Positions 34,292-42,921 of a stretch of DNA of 42,928 nt are shown here, piece after piece. Source of the stretch: Nitrospira sp. (lineage in GTDB: Bacteria > Nitrospirota > Nitrospiria > Nitrospirales > Nitrospiraceae); NCBI GenBank assembly GCA_018242725.1, contig JAFEBI010000003.1, positions 1-42,928 on the forward strand, in the 5' to 3' direction. The notes under the pieces are model-generated. The model was not told where the DNA came from and ran no database searches. It worked only from the letters and a program-made list of their open reading frames with translations. The number at the start of each line of letters is the position of its first letter. Within the stretch, counting starts at the first letter, position 1. The position numbers and the translations under genes were made by a program.

Positions 34292-35328
34292 TTGGCTATC
34301 CAAGCAAGCTCGCGAAGGCGTTGATACGCAACACGGATATGCTCGGAGCGGAACATCTTCTGTTTTCTCTCGTTCCATCCATGCACTGACTCTGTCGCTG
34401 CCTCCGGCGTAGTTGCCTTTGGCTTACTATGCGTACAAACCCAATGAACGGAAGAAAGAAGCTCCATGCCGTAAGGAGTCTCGAATCCTTGAATAAGGTT
34501 GCTCACGCGATTCACTCGGGCGATCGGCAGAGGATGTTGGCTCAGGTATGAGTCAGCTTCTTTCGCCGCACCAGGAAGCAACTCAATTTCAGTGTCAGGC
34601 TTCTGGCTATCCCCATATCCCCGGATGAGATGGCCCTCAATTCGTTCTAAGACTTTGTTCAAATTGGCAGCATACGGGCCATACGTCCCTGCCTCAAACC
34701 GTAAGCGAAGGGGCTCGCCTGCCTCCTGAAGAAAATACATCAGCTTTTGGATTTCAAGAAGGGTGAGCCGGTAACTCAATGACTCATACTGGTGCATGAC
34801 CTTCACGAATAGGGCGCGACTTATGGTCATCTCCGGCTTTTTCGTGTTGACCGGCATCGTCTTCGCCTCTGGCGCGCCTAAAGGACCAAACAAATGTACC
34901 TGGATTTCCGGCAGGTCGGCAAAAGCCGATTCGATGAGCGGGCGTACACCATGCCAATCCAAACCACCATTTCCACAGCCTAATGGTGGCATCGCGATGG
35001 ATCGAATACCCAGCCGTCGGACATCTCCAACCAATGCACGGAGGCCGCTTTGAATATCTTCAATACGAGACTTTTCTCGCCAATGTCGCTTAGTCGGGAA
35101 ATTAATAATATATCTCGGGTTCACCATCCGGCCCGATTCCCATATCAGCATTTCACCAGGCCGAACTTCCTTCGCACGACAAGCCTTGGCATAGAAGTCG
35201 AAGTTTTCAGGCCAGGCTTGTTTGAACTGCAAAGCAATGCCTTTACCCATGAAACCATCACAATTGACGGTATTAACAAGGGCTTCCGCGTCAGTTTGAA
35301 GGAGGTTGCCTGTAGTGTTGTGAATCAT
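34288..35328 (-). CDS. darG: DarG: macro-domain antitoxin, DNA ADP-ribosyl glycohydrolase
   Basis: 346 residues from the ATG at 35326-35328, 11 bases after darT. The N-terminal macro domain (1-150) has TTGNLLQTDAEALVNTVNC, GFMGKGIALQFK, NFPTKRHWR and PPLGCGNGGLDW, matching DarG. It removes ADP-ribose from thymidine in DNA. The C-terminal domain (about 165-346) is the DarG part that also neutralises DarT by direct contact. Its stop is overlapped by the hsdM start, so antitoxin and methyltransferase are translationally coupled. Confidence 0.92.
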   Translation of the reverse strand: MIHNTTGNLLQTDAEALVNTVNCDGFMGKGIALQFKQAWPENFDFYAKACRAKEVRPGEMLIWESGRMVNPRYIINFPTKRHWREKSRIEDIQSGLRALVGDVRRLGIRSIAMPPLGCGNGGLDWHGVRPLIESAFADLPEIQVHLFGPLGAPEAKTMPVNTKKPEMTISRALFVKVMHQYESLSYRLTLLEIQKLMYFLQEAGEPLRLRFEAGTYGPYAANLNKVLERIEGHLIRGYGDSQKPDTEIELLPGAAKEADSYLSQHPLPIARVNRVSNLIQGFETPYGMELLSSVHWVCTHSKPKATTPEAATESVHGWNERKQKMFRSEHIRVAYQRLRELAWIAK

Positions 35329-35339
35329 GGTCAGTAAGA

Positions 35340-35984
35340 TCACCAATAATACCAATTTCGATCAACCCTGACTACCCGCCTCTGCGCCTCAGGGAAAGCC
35401 GCTTGCACCGCTTCCACGCGTTCCCGCATCCCGGCATCAATCACCACGATCTCCTGAATCAAAGACCAAGGACAATACTGATGCACAAGAAATTCCGCCT
35501 GTTTTTTACGCTTACGGTCCATGTCATCGATTGTATCTGTCCAATATCTCTGATTAACAACCAACCAGTCGACTTCGGTTAACGCACCGAGGCTGCTAAA
35601 CCATTGAGTAAACGTCACTAACCCATGTCCATCGGAAAACACGAATTGAATCCCAGCAGACTCGACGGCCTGAGCCGACGACACAAGATAGATCAGCGGC
35701 TCTTGTCCTTCGTTATATCCTTCCACTCGCCCCGTCTTCAGGTTGAGCATCATGGGCGACAGATAGCCAAAATAGAACGGGACATAGTCGTGAATGGTCC
35801 CGCGTGGGCCGATTAGAATCGGAACGGTCGCACGGGCATTCTGAACCTCTGCACTGTGGCAAAACCGATACGGCAATCCGTCATTCGGCACATGATTCGG
35901 CGCGTGGAGGCCGCCCCGCCGCATAATCGTGTCGAGGTTCTCAACGTGGGTAAATCGAAGTATTGGTGTGGGATTTGGGTGCAT
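35340..35984 (-). CDS. darT: DarT: DNA thymidine ADP-ribosyltransferase toxin
   Basis: 214 residues (DUF4433). The start is the ATG at 35982-35984; a GTG directly before it is possible. Family features: an NAD-pocket start ILRFTHVENLDTI, the YFGYLSPMM strand, and catalytic Glu164 in KKQAEFLV. DarT attaches ADP-ribose to thymidines in single-stranded DNA, stopping replication; known systems act in abortive anti-phage defence. No ribosome site is seen. The stop of the hsdM stub lies at the start (TAGTGATG), so it is probably made by re-initiation. Confidence 0.92.
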   Translation of the reverse strand: MHPNPTPILRFTHVENLDTIMRRGGLHAPNHVPNDGLPYRFCHSAEVQNARATVPILIGPRGTIHDYVPFYFGYLSPMMLNLKTGRVEGYNEGQEPLIYLVSSAQAVESAGIQFVFSDGHGLVTFTQWFSSLGALTEVDWLVVNQRYWTDTIDDMDRKRKKQAEFLVHQYCPWSLIQEIVVIDAGMRERVEAVQAAFPEAQRRVVRVDRNWYYW

Positions 35985-35986
35985 CA

Positions 35987-36097
35987 CTAATTAGGGGCGC
36001 CGAACATTCGCTGGTGGCCGTAGCTCATCCCGTCGTCGCGGAGGACGTTGCAGTAATTCCAGAGTTTTTGAACAATCTGTGATGAGTGTTTTGACAT
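35987..36097 (-). pseudogene. Truncated hsdM 5' end (stub or leader peptide)
   Basis: A 36-codon frame, MSKHSSQIVQKLWNYCNVLR followed by DDGMSYG, then an unrelated tail HQRMFGAPN and TAG. The 17 residues from KLWNYC to MSYG are identical to the start of the intact hsdM, and 24 bases (36017-36040 against 34214-34237) are identical. Similarity ends abruptly at the Gly codon, where darT upstream sequence begins. It marks the join where the darTG-hsdM block entered an older hsdM. Confidence 0.85.
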
Positions 36098-36117
36098 AAG
36101 ATTCAGTTCAAGAAGCT

Positions 36118-37233
36118 TTAAACTGGCGACGGTGTCTCAACACCGGCAAGAGAAGGCGGCGGATTAGAGCTACGAAAGACGCGCGTAAAATCTCCGCGAT
36201 CGTTTAGCTGAATCAACACTGGGTTCTCACAGCTTGAAGACCGGCCAAAGAACACGGCCTGCCGTTCCTGCAGAGTAGATAATACATTCGCATATTCTCT
36301 ACCAAGATAATTCGCCAAGAAGTCCTTCCCGGTATCGTCGAAGGTCCTCATTGCAAAGACCGTATTGCACTGATTCAGAATAGTTTTCGTAACGTTCGCG
36401 GTTCGTTGCGTAATCAGCAGGCAACCCAAGCCATACTTTCTTCCTTGCAAGATAGCCCTGGCAGTTCCATTGGCAGCTGTACGATCTCCCTCTCCAACCG
36501 AAGAATTCCATTCTGGCACCAATGAATGCGCCTCCTCATACACAAGGCACACCCTCGCACGGTCAGTCATCCCTAACCCGGAAACAGCCTGGAGAGTAGC
36601 ATCTGAAATGATATTCGTGATTTCAGCCGGAGTAAGAGAGGCCATGGAAGCTGTATTATTGAATGGCTTGCTGTCCTGCCTCCATACCTCAAACTGTGCA
36701 GGGTTATAGATTTTTATTCTAGCCGTGGTTTCCGGCTTGAGAAAACCGATTAGCTCTTCTGCAATGGCTTTCGCGAACGTCTGCCTACTCCCACCTTCCT
36801 CGACATTCTTCTCAACCTTGGCCTTACCTGCTTGCCCAACAGCTTGAAGTCTCCCAAGGGATTCTTTTTCAACCTCCATATCGTAATACGGACTCAGTTC
36901 ACTCGCATATTGGTTGGTCAGATCAAGACAAATGACTTTAATTTTATTCGCCATCATTCGCTCAACTAGCTCTAGTGCCAGAGTTGATTTTCCAACGCCA
37001 AGGATGCCGAGGATTGCTGTATTGTGAGTAACCAAACACTCCAATCCAACTTCTTCAGAGCCTTGTTTTCGCAATGTCACAGCATAGTTGGTAGAAGGAA
37101 AATGGCCGATGGCTTCAGGCTTAGAGGCAAACCTTTCAGTTGTCTTTAGAAAAACTGGTGCATTTGGTTCTGGCAGCCATTTCGCTAAGCGGAAGCGTTG
37201 CCCCGTCCGATCCCACTCTCCAATTTTTTGCGC
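36118..37233 (-). pseudogene. HerA-like ATPase, C-terminal part after an amber codon
   Basis: 371 codons in the same frame as the upstream gene, directly after its TAG at 37234-37236. It continues AQKIGEWDRTGQRFRLAKWL and NAPVFLKTTERF, then the DUF87/HerA ATPase: Walker A GILGVGKSTLALEL (Lys about 82), Walker B VCLVYEEAHSLV, arginine region ILQGRKYGLGCLLITQRT. There are no further stops, frameshifts or loss of motifs. Alone it lacks the HAS-barrel and anchor. It could be made by readthrough or by re-initiation at GTG 37080, or it may be dead. It ends 20 bases before the hsdM stub. Confidence 0.75.
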
Positions 37234-38343
37234 CTACGCTCGAGCATAACCATAGGTGTTCTTCTGATGAACAACCTCCTCTTTTGTTAAACCATTGACC
37301 ACTTGGTAAGTGACAGTCCGTTCGCCAATCTGAGCCTCCACCAAACGGCCTTCTTCAAGGCCGTCTAACCTGTTTACAATTTCAAAGAACAGTGTTTCGA
37401 CAGAAGTGTCTGGTGAGACGAGACCGACAAGTGACTTCTTTAACTGGACTAAACGTCCATGAGAAAGATCGCTGTCATCAGCGGAGATTGCCGCAACAGA
37501 GTTTGGTGATAGGACAGAAGTTTGATTCTTGATTGTGTCAGGAATTGGTGCATCACTTACCTCAATGGTCCTGAGTAGGAGGCCTTCATCTCGACCAACA
37601 TGGTCAAGAGCAAGTGCAAGCCGCGTCTTTCCCAGGGGATCTTGAATGACAAGAAATGCTCCGGTCTCAATTTTGGAGTTGGGAGTCTGGCGGATCAGGA
37701 TGATGCCCGGTGTCTGATACGCAACTACTTCTCCATCCGCATCAAGAATGACCCCGGGTCGCCAAATTCGGTTAAGCCGTCTAAAAAGGCGAACAAAGCC
37801 TTCAAGAGGTGAGAGCAGCGCTGTAAGTGCCCACACTCCACCAATTACCGCAACCTCTCTGACAGCGTGTCGATGAAAGGCGTACACGGCAAACACAACT
37901 ACCACGGTAAACAGGGTCCTCGGTGCTCCAAGGGTTTCTGAAAGCACCCTTGCAGCGTTGGATATTCGTTGAATGGACGGTTTCGCGGAATCGTGGCTTA
38001 GAATCGCAAACGCTGCGATAAAGCCCGTGGTAATGCAGAAAGTCTCCGCGAGAGAGAATGCAACTCTCTCGCCTGAATCCCACTTCTCCCATGAACTCCC
38101 CAAAAATAAAGCTGCTGCAGCAGGAGCAGCGTACAGGACAACATCAGCCGGTTTTGCGAAAAACGGTGTGTCAAGGCGAGTGCCTAATACAAGGCCCAGC
38201 AGCGCTGAATAGAACCAAAATCCTTTATCACCGCTGGGCGGGAAAAGAGTACCAAAGGCCAAATAAGTGGCCAGGCAAAGTAACAGGACCTCTGCAAGTA
38301 GGATAAGAAATCGTGTTTTTTGGCTCAGGGTCTGTTCGTGCAT
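37234..38343 (-). CDS. Membrane-anchored N-terminal part of a HerA-like ATPase
   Basis: 369 residues from the ATG at 38341-38343, four bases after hsdS. About six hydrophobic segments (FLILLAEVLLLCLATYLAFG, FYSALLGLVLG, VVLYAAPAAAALFLG, FCITTGFIAAFAIL, LFTVVVVFAVYAF, VAVIGGVWALTALL) are followed by a HAS-barrel-like domain (PGVILDADGEVVAYQTPGII to VTYQVVNGLTKEE). It ends NTYGYARA then TAG, and the same frame goes on with the ATPase, so in relatives the two are one protein of about 750 residues. Such ATPases move DNA or assemble as hexamers; membrane anchoring inside a type I operon is unusual. Confidence 0.78.
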   Translation of the reverse strand: MHEQTLSQKTRFLILLAEVLLLCLATYLAFGTLFPPSGDKGFWFYSALLGLVLGTRLDTPFFAKPADVVLYAAPAAAALFLGSSWEKWDSGERVAFSLAETFCITTGFIAAFAILSHDSAKPSIQRISNAARVLSETLGAPRTLFTVVVVFAVYAFHRHAVREVAVIGGVWALTALLSPLEGFVRLFRRLNRIWRPGVILDADGEVVAYQTPGIILIRQTPNSKIETGAFLVIQDPLGKTRLALALDHVGRDEGLLLRTIEVSDAPIPDTIKNQTSVLSPNSVAAISADDSDLSHGRLVQLKKSLVGLVSPDTSVETLFFEIVNRLDGLEEGRLVEAQIGERTVTYQVVNGLTKEEVVHQKNTYGYARA

Positions 38344-38347
38344 TGGC

Positions 38348-39712
38348 CTATCCACCAAGGTTGCCGCTAAATGCACTATAAAGGGTTGCCTGTCTCAGCC
38401 GCTCGGTGCGGGTGAGGTTGGCTTCGACGGTGGCTTCGAGTTCGTCGATGATGGACAAGCGGCGTTCGAGTTCGGCGACAATCACCTTCTGTTCGACGGC
38501 GGGCACAACTGGAACTGGAAACGCTTTAACGTCACCAACGTTGAGATGAGGAGATGCACTGCCACCCGCTAATGAACGAACTCGGGCCAATAGATTAGGA
38601 GAATTTAGCCAATGCATGAGTAGATTTGGAACGGTTAGTGAATGCGACCGTAACAGCATCATTCGCTGACCCAAGCATGGACTTAGTGCGGGTGGAATCA
38701 TGCATGCCACTCCAAGAATGCCGCCTTCCCGGCTATACACGACATCATTTTCTCTAGGCTTGAGCCTTAGTATCCTTTCCTCATACGTTTCCTGTGAAAC
38801 ATAACGCACATCGCTCAAATCCAGTCGCCCGGGACGAAACTCCGTTGTCCTAAGGCAGACACGTCCTTCAGGTTGCCACTTCGGCGTTGAATGCGGACAA
38901 TCAATAATCTCCGAGCATACGGATTCAACTGTGGACCATGACCACGTTTGGGGGATCGCTGGCAAGCCAGCTATATCGGGTCCGAGTGGCTCCTTGTATT
39001 TCCCCTTCCCGCTCCATCTTGCCCGTCGCTCGGCGAGGATGCGTTCGAGGAGTTTGCTGGCTGGTTCGACATCGGGATGTTGCTTCCGCCAGTCTTCGGT
39101 CAACTTCCCTTCGACGGCGGCTTTGAGGACGGCGGATTTGTAGCGTTTGAGGTTGGCCTTGGTGCGCTTGAGCGAGGCAACGGCTTCGTCGAGGCAGGAG
39201 AATCGCTTTTCGATCTCCGCGACGATGCGCTGTTGCTCTTCCAAAATCGGAACCGGGATTGATGCTTCTTCCAAGAAAGACTGCGGAACACGCTTCTGGC
39301 CCACTGCACCAGTCATCTGATGGGCTGCTTCGCGTCGAAAGCCTTGATTGGAGACGAAGTAATAAACGTATCGCGCGTCAATTTCTGCGTGAGGGCGAAG
39401 GACGTGAAACTCTGTCGATCCCAAACCGATGCCGTTTGTCAGCTTCGGTACGACTGCCATCTTCCCGTTTTCCATACACGGGGTGATCTTGGCAAATACG
39501 ACATCCCCCTCCTTAAATGGCGTATACCCTTTCTTGACCGATCCGAAGGACTTGATCCGAGAAACATCCATACGGCCGGTGCCTGCTTCAACCGCAGCCA
39601 TAGGGACGAAAGAAACTTCGAGGTCATCTCGATAGGCAGGTTTATCAAGACGTGGATTGACGTCAACCACTTCAGACAACGGCTTCTGTGACCAAGTCGT
39701 TTTCTTCACCAT
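38348..39712 (-). CDS. hsdS: Type I restriction-modification specificity subunit
   Basis: 454 residues, with the two-fold layout of HsdS. The first target-recognition domain (about 5-165) ends in the helix ILEEQQRIVAEIEKRFSCLD and a conserved coiled-coil spacer (VASLKRTKANLKRYKSAVLK). The second domain (about 235-410) ends in VEQKVIVAELERRLSIIDEL and a second spacer. The two domains set a bipartite DNA target with HsdM and HsdR. It starts 2 bases after the hsdR stop. The recognition sequence cannot be read from the gene. Confidence 0.93.
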   Translation of the reverse strand: MVKKTTWSQKPLSEVVDVNPRLDKPAYRDDLEVSFVPMAAVEAGTGRMDVSRIKSFGSVKKGYTPFKEGDVVFAKITPCMENGKMAVVPKLTNGIGLGSTEFHVLRPHAEIDARYVYYFVSNQGFRREAAHQMTGAVGQKRVPQSFLEEASIPVPILEEQQRIVAEIEKRFSCLDEAVASLKRTKANLKRYKSAVLKAAVEGKLTEDWRKQHPDVEPASKLLERILAERRARWSGKGKYKEPLGPDIAGLPAIPQTWSWSTVESVCSEIIDCPHSTPKWQPEGRVCLRTTEFRPGRLDLSDVRYVSQETYEERILRLKPRENDVVYSREGGILGVACMIPPALSPCLGQRMMLLRSHSLTVPNLLMHWLNSPNLLARVRSLAGGSASPHLNVGDVKAFPVPVVPAVEQKVIVAELERRLSIIDELEATVEANLTRTERLRQATLYSAFSGNLGG

Positions 39713-39714
39713 AG

Positions 39715-42531
39715 TTAGGCTGCTAATGCTCCGTTCAGCTCCTCAAGGATCATATTCAGCTCGCTCCCAAACACCTGATGCACTTTCCCTAACCCACCTT
39801 CCTGATTAAACGGCGCCAGCTCAAAGTCATCCTTCTCAATGCTGAGGTTCGCCGCGACGTGATCGCGGATCATGTCGAGCCAGTGACGCTGTGCTTCGGA
39901 GAACTTCTTGCCGTTCTTCTCCTGCTGCGCCAACCAGGCGTTGAAGTTGGCATTCACTCGATCAGGGAACGGCACCAGCTCATTATCCTGATGAATGGCG
40001 AAGCGGACGAGTGAGACCAAATCCGTCAGAATGCGCTTGCCGCTGGCTCCTTTGACCTTCGACTTCTCTAGCGCCGCATAGGCCTGCCAGAGTTGCGACT
40101 CATTCCAGAGATAGGGCGGCTTTTCGATGGCCTCGGCCAGTTCCTTAATGCTCTCGAACGTGAGCCGCTGTTTATAGGGCTTGCTGTAGAGAATCTGGAG
40201 CGCCGTGATTTCGTCCTTGTGCTTCACGATGAATTCCTCGAACGACTGGACAAGCGTACGGGCGCGGGCCAGGGCTTCGGCGCTGAATCCGGCTTCGAGG
40301 ACTTGGTCCTGACTCACATGATCGATGGTGAGTTCATTCTTCTTCTTGATGTCGATGAGGAGTTCTCGCAGCTTCGGGTCTTGGAATGGCTTGGCCGCTT
40401 CCTGCACAAGCGTGGCTGCCGCTTTTGTCATTTGTTGCTCGGTCGGCTTATCGGTCCCGAACTGCTGCCTGGCCCGCTCTTCTTGCCGATCTGGATTGAC
40501 TGCCTCAACGAGGCGACGACTCAGGTCTTTCAATGAATGTCCGCCGCTGGCTTTCACGATCGCCAGATCGTCCGCCTTCGTGATGCGATGCTCCATGCGG
40601 GCGAGGCGTCCCGCGATGCTAGTGAGGACATCTTCGTCGGTATTACCAAGAGCCACTGCTTGCAGCAGCTTGTCAAAGGCCACGCTGGGTTTCTTTTCCA
40701 TCGGTCTCGCGTCGGTCTTGTCTGCCTCGCACACCCCCACCGCATCGACGATGACGAAGTGATCTTTGCTCACGGCGTCGGGCGTGACGCTTTTTAAGTC
40801 GTCGGCCTTGATGACGCGGACACCACGGCCCTTCATCTGCTCGAAGAAGGTGCGAGATTTCACCGCCCGCATGAAGAGGACGATTTCGACCGGCTTGATA
40901 TCGGTGCCGGTGGCGATCATGTCCACGGTGACGACGATGCGGGGCAAGGGGCTGTTCCGAAAGGCTTTGATGAGCGCCTTCGGATCCACGCCGGTGGTGC
41001 GATATGTGATCTTCTGCGCAAAGTCGTTTCCCTTACCGAACTCCTCACGAACAATTTTCACGATATCCTCTGCATGGGAGTCGTCCTTGGCAAAGATGAG
41101 GGTCTTCGGTACCCAGGTACGACAGGGAAAGATCTCGGTGAACAGCTTCTCCTTGAACGTCTTGACGACGGTGCGGATCTGATCCACGGCGACTACGTCG
41201 CGGTCGAGCTGGTCGGGATTGTAGGCGAAGTCGTCGTCGAGCTGTTCCCAACGCGTAGCACGAGTTTCTCTGTTGCGCTTCTCCAGGAAGAAGCCTGAAT
41301 CGACCTTGGAGCCTGCCTGCGTAATCGCCGTGCGAATGCGATACACGTCATAGTTCACGTTGACCCCGTCGGCTACGGCCTGCTCGTGGTTGTATTCCAT
41401 GACGAGGTTCTGGTTGAAGAAACCGAAGGTCTGCTTGTTGGGCGTGGCGGTGAGTCCGATCAGAGACGCGTCGAAGTATTCGAGCACCTGTGCCCAAAGA
41501 TTGTAGATAGACCGGTGGCATTCGTCGGTGACGATGATGTCGAAGGTCTCAATCGGAATGGCCGGGTTGTACTCGATGGGGTCGGGCTTCTTCGCAAGCC
41601 GTTCCAACCCCGACACCGAGGTCTCTTCGTCTTCTTCCGCCAGTTCTCGCCCCTTGAGCATGACATAGAGCCGCTGAATCGTCCCGATACAAACGCGGGC
41701 AGTGGTATCGAGCTGGCCGGTTGTGAGACGTTGCACAATAAATTCGTCCGTGAACGTATAGTTATTGTAGGGCGACACGTATTGCTGAAACTCATTCAAG
41801 GTTTGAGTGGCCAAGTTTCCACGATCGACCAGGAACAGTACACGCTTGGCCCCAGCGAACTTGATCAGCCGATAGATAAAGTTGATGGCGGTGAAGGTCT
41901 TGCCGCTGCCTGTGGCCATTTGAATCAAGGCGCGGGGACGGTCTTCGGCTAGGGACTTCTCCAAATTGGTAATTGCGGTGATCTGCGCAGGCCAGAGGCC
42001 GTCGGTCTTGAGCGGATGATCTTTCGCAAGGGAGCGCAGCTTGCCCCGTAGTGTGGCCATGCCCTGCGCCACGAGTGACGCACCGCCCAGATGGCGAGGG
42101 TGATCGTCTCGCTGAGGCAACCAGGAGGCCAACGTCTCCGGTCGATGGAAGCTGAAGACCTGCCTGCTTCGGGGTTCGGGGTCGAGCCCGTTCGTAAACC
42201 GCGTTTCGATGCCAGTGCTTTGATAGAGAAACGGCAAGGGGCGTGTGTGCGCCGGAAGCTCTCGCGGCAAGCCTTGGCTGTATTTGGCGGCTTGTACTTC
42301 GACGCCCGTCAGTGTGGCACCTTCCTTCTTCGCCTCGATGACTCCTGCCGCTTTGCCGTCGATGTACAGCAGGTAGTCCGCAAAGCCGTGTCCGCTCGCG
42401 AGAGGGAAATTTCTGAGTACGATGCCCCGCCCTGCATTCACATGGGCGTGTTTGTAGTCCTGAACATGCCACCCCGCGTTCTCTAAGACCTTGTCGATCT
42501 GCTCTCGAGCCTTATCTTCGGGAGTTGGCAT
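39715..42531 (-). CDS. hsdR: Type I restriction endonuclease/translocase subunit
   Basis: 938 residues from the ATG at 42529-42531 (MPTPEDKAREQI). The N-terminal PD-(D/E)xK nuclease has D52 (GFADYLLYID) and E66-x-K68 (GVIEAKK). The SF2 helicase motor has Walker A ATGSGKT (K211), DECH (VTDECHRSIYNLW), and GLTATP. A C-terminal helical domain contacts HsdM. It translocates and cuts unmodified DNA. First gene of the defence operon; hsdS follows 2 bases later. The DECH box and length place it with EcoKI/EcoR124-like HsdR proteins. Confidence 0.94.
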   Translation of the reverse strand: MPTPEDKAREQIDKVLENAGWHVQDYKHAHVNAGRGIVLRNFPLASGHGFADYLLYIDGKAAGVIEAKKEGATLTGVEVQAAKYSQGLPRELPAHTRPLPFLYQSTGIETRFTNGLDPEPRSRQVFSFHRPETLASWLPQRDDHPRHLGGASLVAQGMATLRGKLRSLAKDHPLKTDGLWPAQITAITNLEKSLAEDRPRALIQMATGSGKTFTAINFIYRLIKFAGAKRVLFLVDRGNLATQTLNEFQQYVSPYNNYTFTDEFIVQRLTTGQLDTTARVCIGTIQRLYVMLKGRELAEEDEETSVSGLERLAKKPDPIEYNPAIPIETFDIIVTDECHRSIYNLWAQVLEYFDASLIGLTATPNKQTFGFFNQNLVMEYNHEQAVADGVNVNYDVYRIRTAITQAGSKVDSGFFLEKRNRETRATRWEQLDDDFAYNPDQLDRDVVAVDQIRTVVKTFKEKLFTEIFPCRTWVPKTLIFAKDDSHAEDIVKIVREEFGKGNDFAQKITYRTTGVDPKALIKAFRNSPLPRIVVTVDMIATGTDIKPVEIVLFMRAVKSRTFFEQMKGRGVRVIKADDLKSVTPDAVSKDHFVIVDAVGVCEADKTDARPMEKKPSVAFDKLLQAVALGNTDEDVLTSIAGRLARMEHRITKADDLAIVKASGGHSLKDLSRRLVEAVNPDRQEERARQQFGTDKPTEQQMTKAAATLVQEAAKPFQDPKLRELLIDIKKKNELTIDHVSQDQVLEAGFSAEALARARTLVQSFEEFIVKHKDEITALQILYSKPYKQRLTFESIKELAEAIEKPPYLWNESQLWQAYAALEKSKVKGASGKRILTDLVSLVRFAIHQDNELVPFPDRVNANFNAWLAQQEKNGKKFSEAQRHWLDMIRDHVAANLSIEKDDFELAPFNQEGGLGKVHQVFGSELNMILEELNGALAA

Positions 42532-42827
42532 GCCTAAGCACCTTTGGCAAATCAAGAGCAAAAGCAGCAGATTAGGATTTCGTAGGTCAATCGCGCCGAA
42601 AGCTTACCCCTTTCCCCCTGAGAAATCACTCCTTCCAAATGGGGAAGCGCTTCTAGTGGCGGACAAACGGCATGGGCTATGGTCCCTTGATGAGGCGATG
42701 CCGTCATGCCGAACCACTAGCGCAAACGAACTCGCACAACGTTTTGATTTTGGGACCAGCTGCTGGAAGAAGACACCAAGCGGTGCAGAGAAATCCGATG
42801 CACCGGGGTGCAACTGGTGGATGGATA
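42532..42827. other. Upstream region of the defence operon
   Basis: 296 bases before hsdR. It must hold the operon promoter, but no convincing -35/-10 pair was found. Open frames on both strands (42604-42813 minus; 42491-42892 plus) have no recognisable content. Confidence 0.4.
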
Positions 42828-42921
42828 TGGTGAGCCGGCTGGGACTCGAATCCAGGACCCTCGCCTTAAAAGATCGAAAGAACGGTTTTTGACAAGATCT
42901 GGCTATTGCAACGGATTCCCC
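42828..42921 (-). repeat. Right island repeat: tRNA 3' half plus flank
   Basis: The minus strand 42872-42828 reads as a tRNA from anticodon loop CTTTTAA through GATTCGAGTCCC to CCGGCTCACCA; four of five T-stem pairs hold. No 5' half follows; instead 42873-42921 matches the flank of the left repeat (CTATTGCAACGG). It has the same orientation as 26935-27027. It is better preserved than the left copy, as expected of a younger insertion. Confidence 0.7.
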
